In this document: positions 60,291 through 64,000 of the stretch, piece by piece
Position numbering within the stretch: position 1 is the first letter of the stretch
Layout: each line of letters starts with the position of its first letter
Assembly: GCA_036874045.1 (NCBI GenBank)
Contig: CM072345.1
Coordinates: forward strand, 575,501-639,500
Length of the DNA stretch: 64,000 bases
Direction of reading: 5' to 3'
Origin: Cymodocea nodosa
Lineage: Eukaryota > Streptophyta > Magnoliopsida > Alismatales > Cymodoceaceae
Notes under the pieces: generated by a model
Told to the model about the DNA's origin: nothing
What the model saw: the letters and a program-made list of their open reading frames with translations, nothing else
Databases searched by the model: none
Program-made: the position numbers and the translations under genes

Positions 60291-61189
60291 ATCCTGTGTG
60301 ATAAAAATGTCTAAGCTGTAAGATGTAATCCAATCTACAAGCATCAAATACCATGATACAACATTGTATCAGCTTGTACAAATCCCCAAATGATACTCCC
60401 ATTCAAAACATAAATTTCATATTCCCAATATCTGTCTTTTTCATATCAAATTTGCAGCATTCATATTTGCTATCAGATTCAGCTAAATGCATATATTGAA
60501 AAACAAGGCTCTTAGAAACATTTTTTGAGTAACATTCTGATTAGACTTTACCAAGAGAAAAATACCACAAAAATAACCAGAAAGCCACAAAAGATACTAA
60601 AATGGAATCAGATGAACAGATAGCCACGTGATTGGTTGGATTCATTGGCTTCAACCAAACATGGCAATCTTCCAAGTTAAGATGGAAATCTTGCACCAAT
60701 TAGTCAGCACCTTGAATGCTTATTTGCAATTAATGACATTCCCAAAAAAATAAAATTGTATAGCAGATGCCAAATTCCAAGAATATGGGTGGATCAAGCA
60801 TCCTACCAGCGCTAAGGAAAAGTCATCCTTTCCTAACATCTAAATCCATGACCTTACCTTTATCATGCACAATGCAAACCATCATCTCTTGAGGCTGCCA
60901 TCACATCCAGCCCAATGAACAAGACCATGTTCATATGTCCAAGACTCCAATTCTAATGAATGAAATCCACAAACTGTCCCCAATCAACTGCACAAACAAC
61001 CAAGTAAAAATTCTGACTTTCATGACTAGCAGTCCAACTACAATTAGGTCCTTGGTGGGCTTGGCATCAAGTAAACAAGGCTCTTCAATGAGGCACTCTT
61101 ATGCAGGCAGCAGTAGCATCAGTGGAGTGATTGGGAGGCCATTTGGGTAGGTTTGATGAAGAATATCCATGGGTGTGTCTGGCAGGTGG

Positions 61190-61700
61190 CCTTCTTCAGG
61201 AGGCAACTCCTGCTCCCTTTTTAAAGTGCATTCATGCTTTACTGTCTTCTTTATGGGAGCAAACGAACTTCTCCTTCGGGGATGGGAACAGCATTCTCTT
61301 TTGGGAGGACTCTTTGTGCCCATCCTTGCCATCGATCAATTTGCAATCAAGAATCTTTAAACTAACTAGGTATGGCCATTGTGAGGGATGCACGGGCCTC
61401 TGAGGATGGTTGCTGGACTTGGATATTAGATTTCAAAGAAACATTAAGAAGGCAGGAACTGAGAAGATGAACAGCCTGATCCAAGCTCTATAGAAAAAAG
61501 ACCTTCACACACAGAAAAGGATGAGCAAAAATGGAAGCATGTTCTCTCTGGGAAATTCTCTGAAAGGAACAACTATATATACTTCTGACATCCCACAGCC
61601 AACTTATAACGTGGTTTGGATGGGAAGGGAACCTTTAAAGGTCAAGCTTCTCATGTATCTTCTTCATGTAATAGTAGTTACAAAGGTTTAGAAGGAGGAA
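61190..61700 (+). mobile_element. LINE fragment (zf-RVT region)
   Basis: The open frame at 61131-61403 contains FSFGDGNSILFWEDSLC followed by RIFKLTR, matching the plant LINE zf-RVT pattern FRVGNGxSILFWxDxW...LFxL. A later stretch near 61605-61660 resembles VWxxxxPLKVKxxxxLL. The frame is interrupted by stops and no RT or endonuclease domain is present. Confidence 0.6.
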
Positions 61701-62575
61701 ATGGAACATGAACAAGGATACTACCACCACCTGCAGCTTCCATAATGCTCCTCCTGAAGACTTCAAGCACTCTTCTTCAGCTGTCTCCTGGTTAGTAAGT
61801 ATGGAGGTATCTTCCCCTCTGGTGGTCCTGGATGAGCAGAACTTTGATTTATCTGTATTTCATTAAGACCATCAATCTGATCACTGAGGCCAACTGGATT
61901 CTTAGAGAATTTGCATGTACTTGTGATGACCCCACTTTCCAAGCCAACCCTCTGTACTGCCTCTGGGCTACAACAACATTCTGACTGTAGTCTATGTTCG
62001 TTACCATTTATTGTTGTTGCTTTTCTCTTTCTGTTTATTTTCAGTTTTGATCAGACACCTCCTGGATGAACTTATTTGCTAAATGAGATTCAGTCTAGCT
62101 ATGGAGGAAAGGCTGGTGTTGATACATTTGTTTCTTTTTTTCTTTACATCTTGAGCCCCCAAGGTTTTTTCTTTTTTTAAGGAGTGATTGAATGGATCCT
62201 AAATTGATCAATTTATATAAGGAAGAATCCCATGAAGAATAAAAGAATGACAATGATGATTTTGGAGGCAAGCTAGAGGACTTTGATGAAGAAAAATGAA
62301 TCATAGATGATGATGATCATCATCATCATCATCTACCATTTCATTTTGTTATCAAAAACTTTGATTGTTGAATGATTTATAAGTTCCTTAATGCTTAATT
62401 TTTGGTACTTAATAAGTTAGACTATTGATAATGTTAAGAACTTTAAGGTTAACTTGTATTTTTCTGGATTTTGTTAGGTATCTTTCTATGTTATTGCCTT
62501 ATTTATGGGTGAAATTTTGTTTAGTTACAACTTACCATTATATTTAAATCTGAATAGGTATTGAATATTTAATTA
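61701..62575. other. Unassigned non-coding region
   Basis: It contains a TCATCA/ATGATG run at 62308-62335. No gene or named element was recognised. Confidence 0.4.
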
Positions 62576-63250
62576 AACAAACCCAGTAGAAGACCCTCCT
62601 ACCTCAACTAAGGTGAGAAGGGTAGTCCAAATGTTGCCAAATCACAGCTAGACATTGATGGAAGGTGTCCAGTCAAACCAACCCTCAATGGACCAAATCC
62701 TAGGTTGACCATGGCCCACAATAGGAACCCTAACCAAAGCAACACATGTTGCTAGATGTGCGTGGTTGATAAGGCTATCCCCTAGCATACCATCAAACAA
62801 CAGGTCTCTTCCCCACCTACCTATCACAAAGCACTCAATCTAGTCAAACTACACATCATGCTCATAAAAGAATTGTCATTTTCAAAGAAGAATATTTAAT
62901 GGGGACAACCAAGCCAGCATATCCAACACCCTATCAAAGCCTAGGCACCTATTGATTTGTGTGCTACTTGTTCAATATGATCACCACATGGGGCTAACAT
63001 GGACCAAGTGTGGACTTCTTAATTCAACATCCTAGAATTCACCAATGTTAACCGCCCCCACCTACCAACGCCAAATATAAATAAGTGTGGCTTTACAAGT
63101 AGGCTATAAAACCTATAAACCTGATCTACCACCATCACATGCTTGCCTGACTTAAGCATTGGAGGGGGCAAGGTCAACCCCATGTGGGCTAGACCTATCT
63201 ATTGTTTTGCAAGATAAACATTCAAGCACCAATCAACCAATTTGTCTAAG
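62576..63250 (+). mobile_element. Ty3-gypsy (Tat/Athila-like) LTR fragment
   Basis: A TATA-like AAATATAAATAAG near 63069 is followed by GCTTGCCTGACTTAAGCATT and GGAGGGGGCAAGG. This mirrors the conserved CTGACTTGAGCGTCGGAGGG block downstream of the TATA box in Tat-lineage gypsy LTRs. Boundaries and the partner LTR are not visible; no coding part is seen. Confidence 0.5.
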
Positions 63251-63334
63251 CTATCAATCTATTTTAATCCAGCAATGACCAAGTGTCCATAACAATTGAT
63301 AGCTTTAGGCAATGATGTAAAGACATTAAACCTT

Positions 63335-63870
63335 GAATAATGTCTAGCAAGGGATGGCCTCCCTTAGCCACTCATAGCTTCATGCAAAAAAATGAAACCA
63401 AACCCTCAAAATTCAGGTACAAGCCAACTACCCCTAACTGTTGACAACCTTGAATATTTTTCAACAAGGACTACCCACCCCAACCATTAACAACTTCAAA
63501 CAAAGGAGCAAAAACTTTGACCCACAAACAATTTCTGATAGAAGTTAACTATAACTGGCTATTAAAAGATTCAGATGAAGACAAGAAGACCTCAACCCTT
63601 GAACAACATCTAGAAGGGGTAGTCAACCATGACCATTGACAACTTCAAATGAGGATGTAAAGACTCTGACCATTGAATAATGTCTAACAAGTACTGTCTA
63701 CCCCAACCATTGACAGCTTCAAGTGACAAATGTGAATAACTCAACCCTTGAACAACATCTAATGAGGGCTTTCCACCCATGACCATTGACAACTTTAAGC
63801 AAGAAATGTGAAGACCTCAACCCATGATCAACATCCAACAAAGGACATCTATCATTGACAACTTCAAGTG
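63335..63870. repeat. Tandem repeats of about 75 bp at the right edge
   Basis: A unit built on ACCCTTGAACAACATCTA and ACCATTGACAACTTCAA recurs at about 63595, 63669, 63744 and 63820 (spacing 74-76), with more diverged copies to the left. No coding signal. Confidence 0.85.
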
Positions 63871-64000
63871 AGAAACCTATTATGGTAGGTTTCGGAAAAA
63901 AAGGATGTATAAAATATATTGATATTGTAAAAGATATGTATGAAATAACAGTTACTATTGTTAAAATTACAAGAGAATAAACTAAGGAAATTCTAATAGA

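Noticed and set aside
1-64000. A biosynthetic gene cluster or a defence-type system
   Set aside because: The genes (PLD, subtilase, glutaredoxin-like, IQD, starch synthase, MYB, splicing factor) belong to unrelated pathways with ordinary spacing; nothing suggests co-function.

Overview
This is plant nuclear DNA: intron-bearing genes, chloroplast and secretory targeting, Copia/Ty3-gypsy/LINE/hAT remains and AT-rich intergenic sequence. Several genes are strikingly GC-rich (subtilase, glutaredoxin-like, IQD, starch synthase) while an RRM gene with long introns is AT-rich. That bimodality is typical of monocots, so I suggest a commelinid monocot, perhaps Zingiberales. The species is an inference and is not shown by the sequence.

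Layout, left to right. A phospholipase D beta-type gene on the minus strand (895-5117) runs off the left edge. A spacer holds a decayed hAT transposase. An intronless subtilisin-like protease (7124-9448, minus) is followed by a divergent, intronless glutaredoxin-like/Cys-rich protein gene (11716-12588, plus). That gene is tail-to-tail with a three-exon IQD calmodulin-binding protein gene (12915-14706, minus). A 6 kb repeat-rich spacer leads to a complete 13-coding-exon granule-bound starch synthase (Waxy-type) gene (20991-24444, plus). An eight-copy minisatellite then separates it from a SHAQKYF-type single-MYB gene (26109-28630, minus).

From 31765 to at least 56334 (minus) lies one very large gene for an RBM39/CAPER-like (CC1-like) splicing factor. 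All three RRM-type domains are readable across twelve exons, and the 5' RS-rich exons were not found. Its introns of 7.8 kb and 12.5 kb are packed with old mobile elements: a degraded Copia element with a nested solo LTR, a younger Copia element bounded by a perfect 5-bp target duplication, Ty3-gypsy remains and LINE pieces. The rightmost 7.7 kb holds a well-bounded hAT-type MITE, a LINE fragment, a gypsy LTR-like stretch and 75-bp tandem repeats.

The genes do not form a functional cluster; they are ordinary, separately acting plant genes. I found no convincing undescribed system. The most useful observations concern splice sites inside microsatellites in the starch synthase gene, a possible cassette exon in the MYB gene, an in-frame tandem duplication in the glutaredoxin-like protein, and the nested-element structure of the splicing-factor introns. 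All exon boundaries were read by eye from GT/AG sites, phase and family similarity, and are unverified by transcripts.
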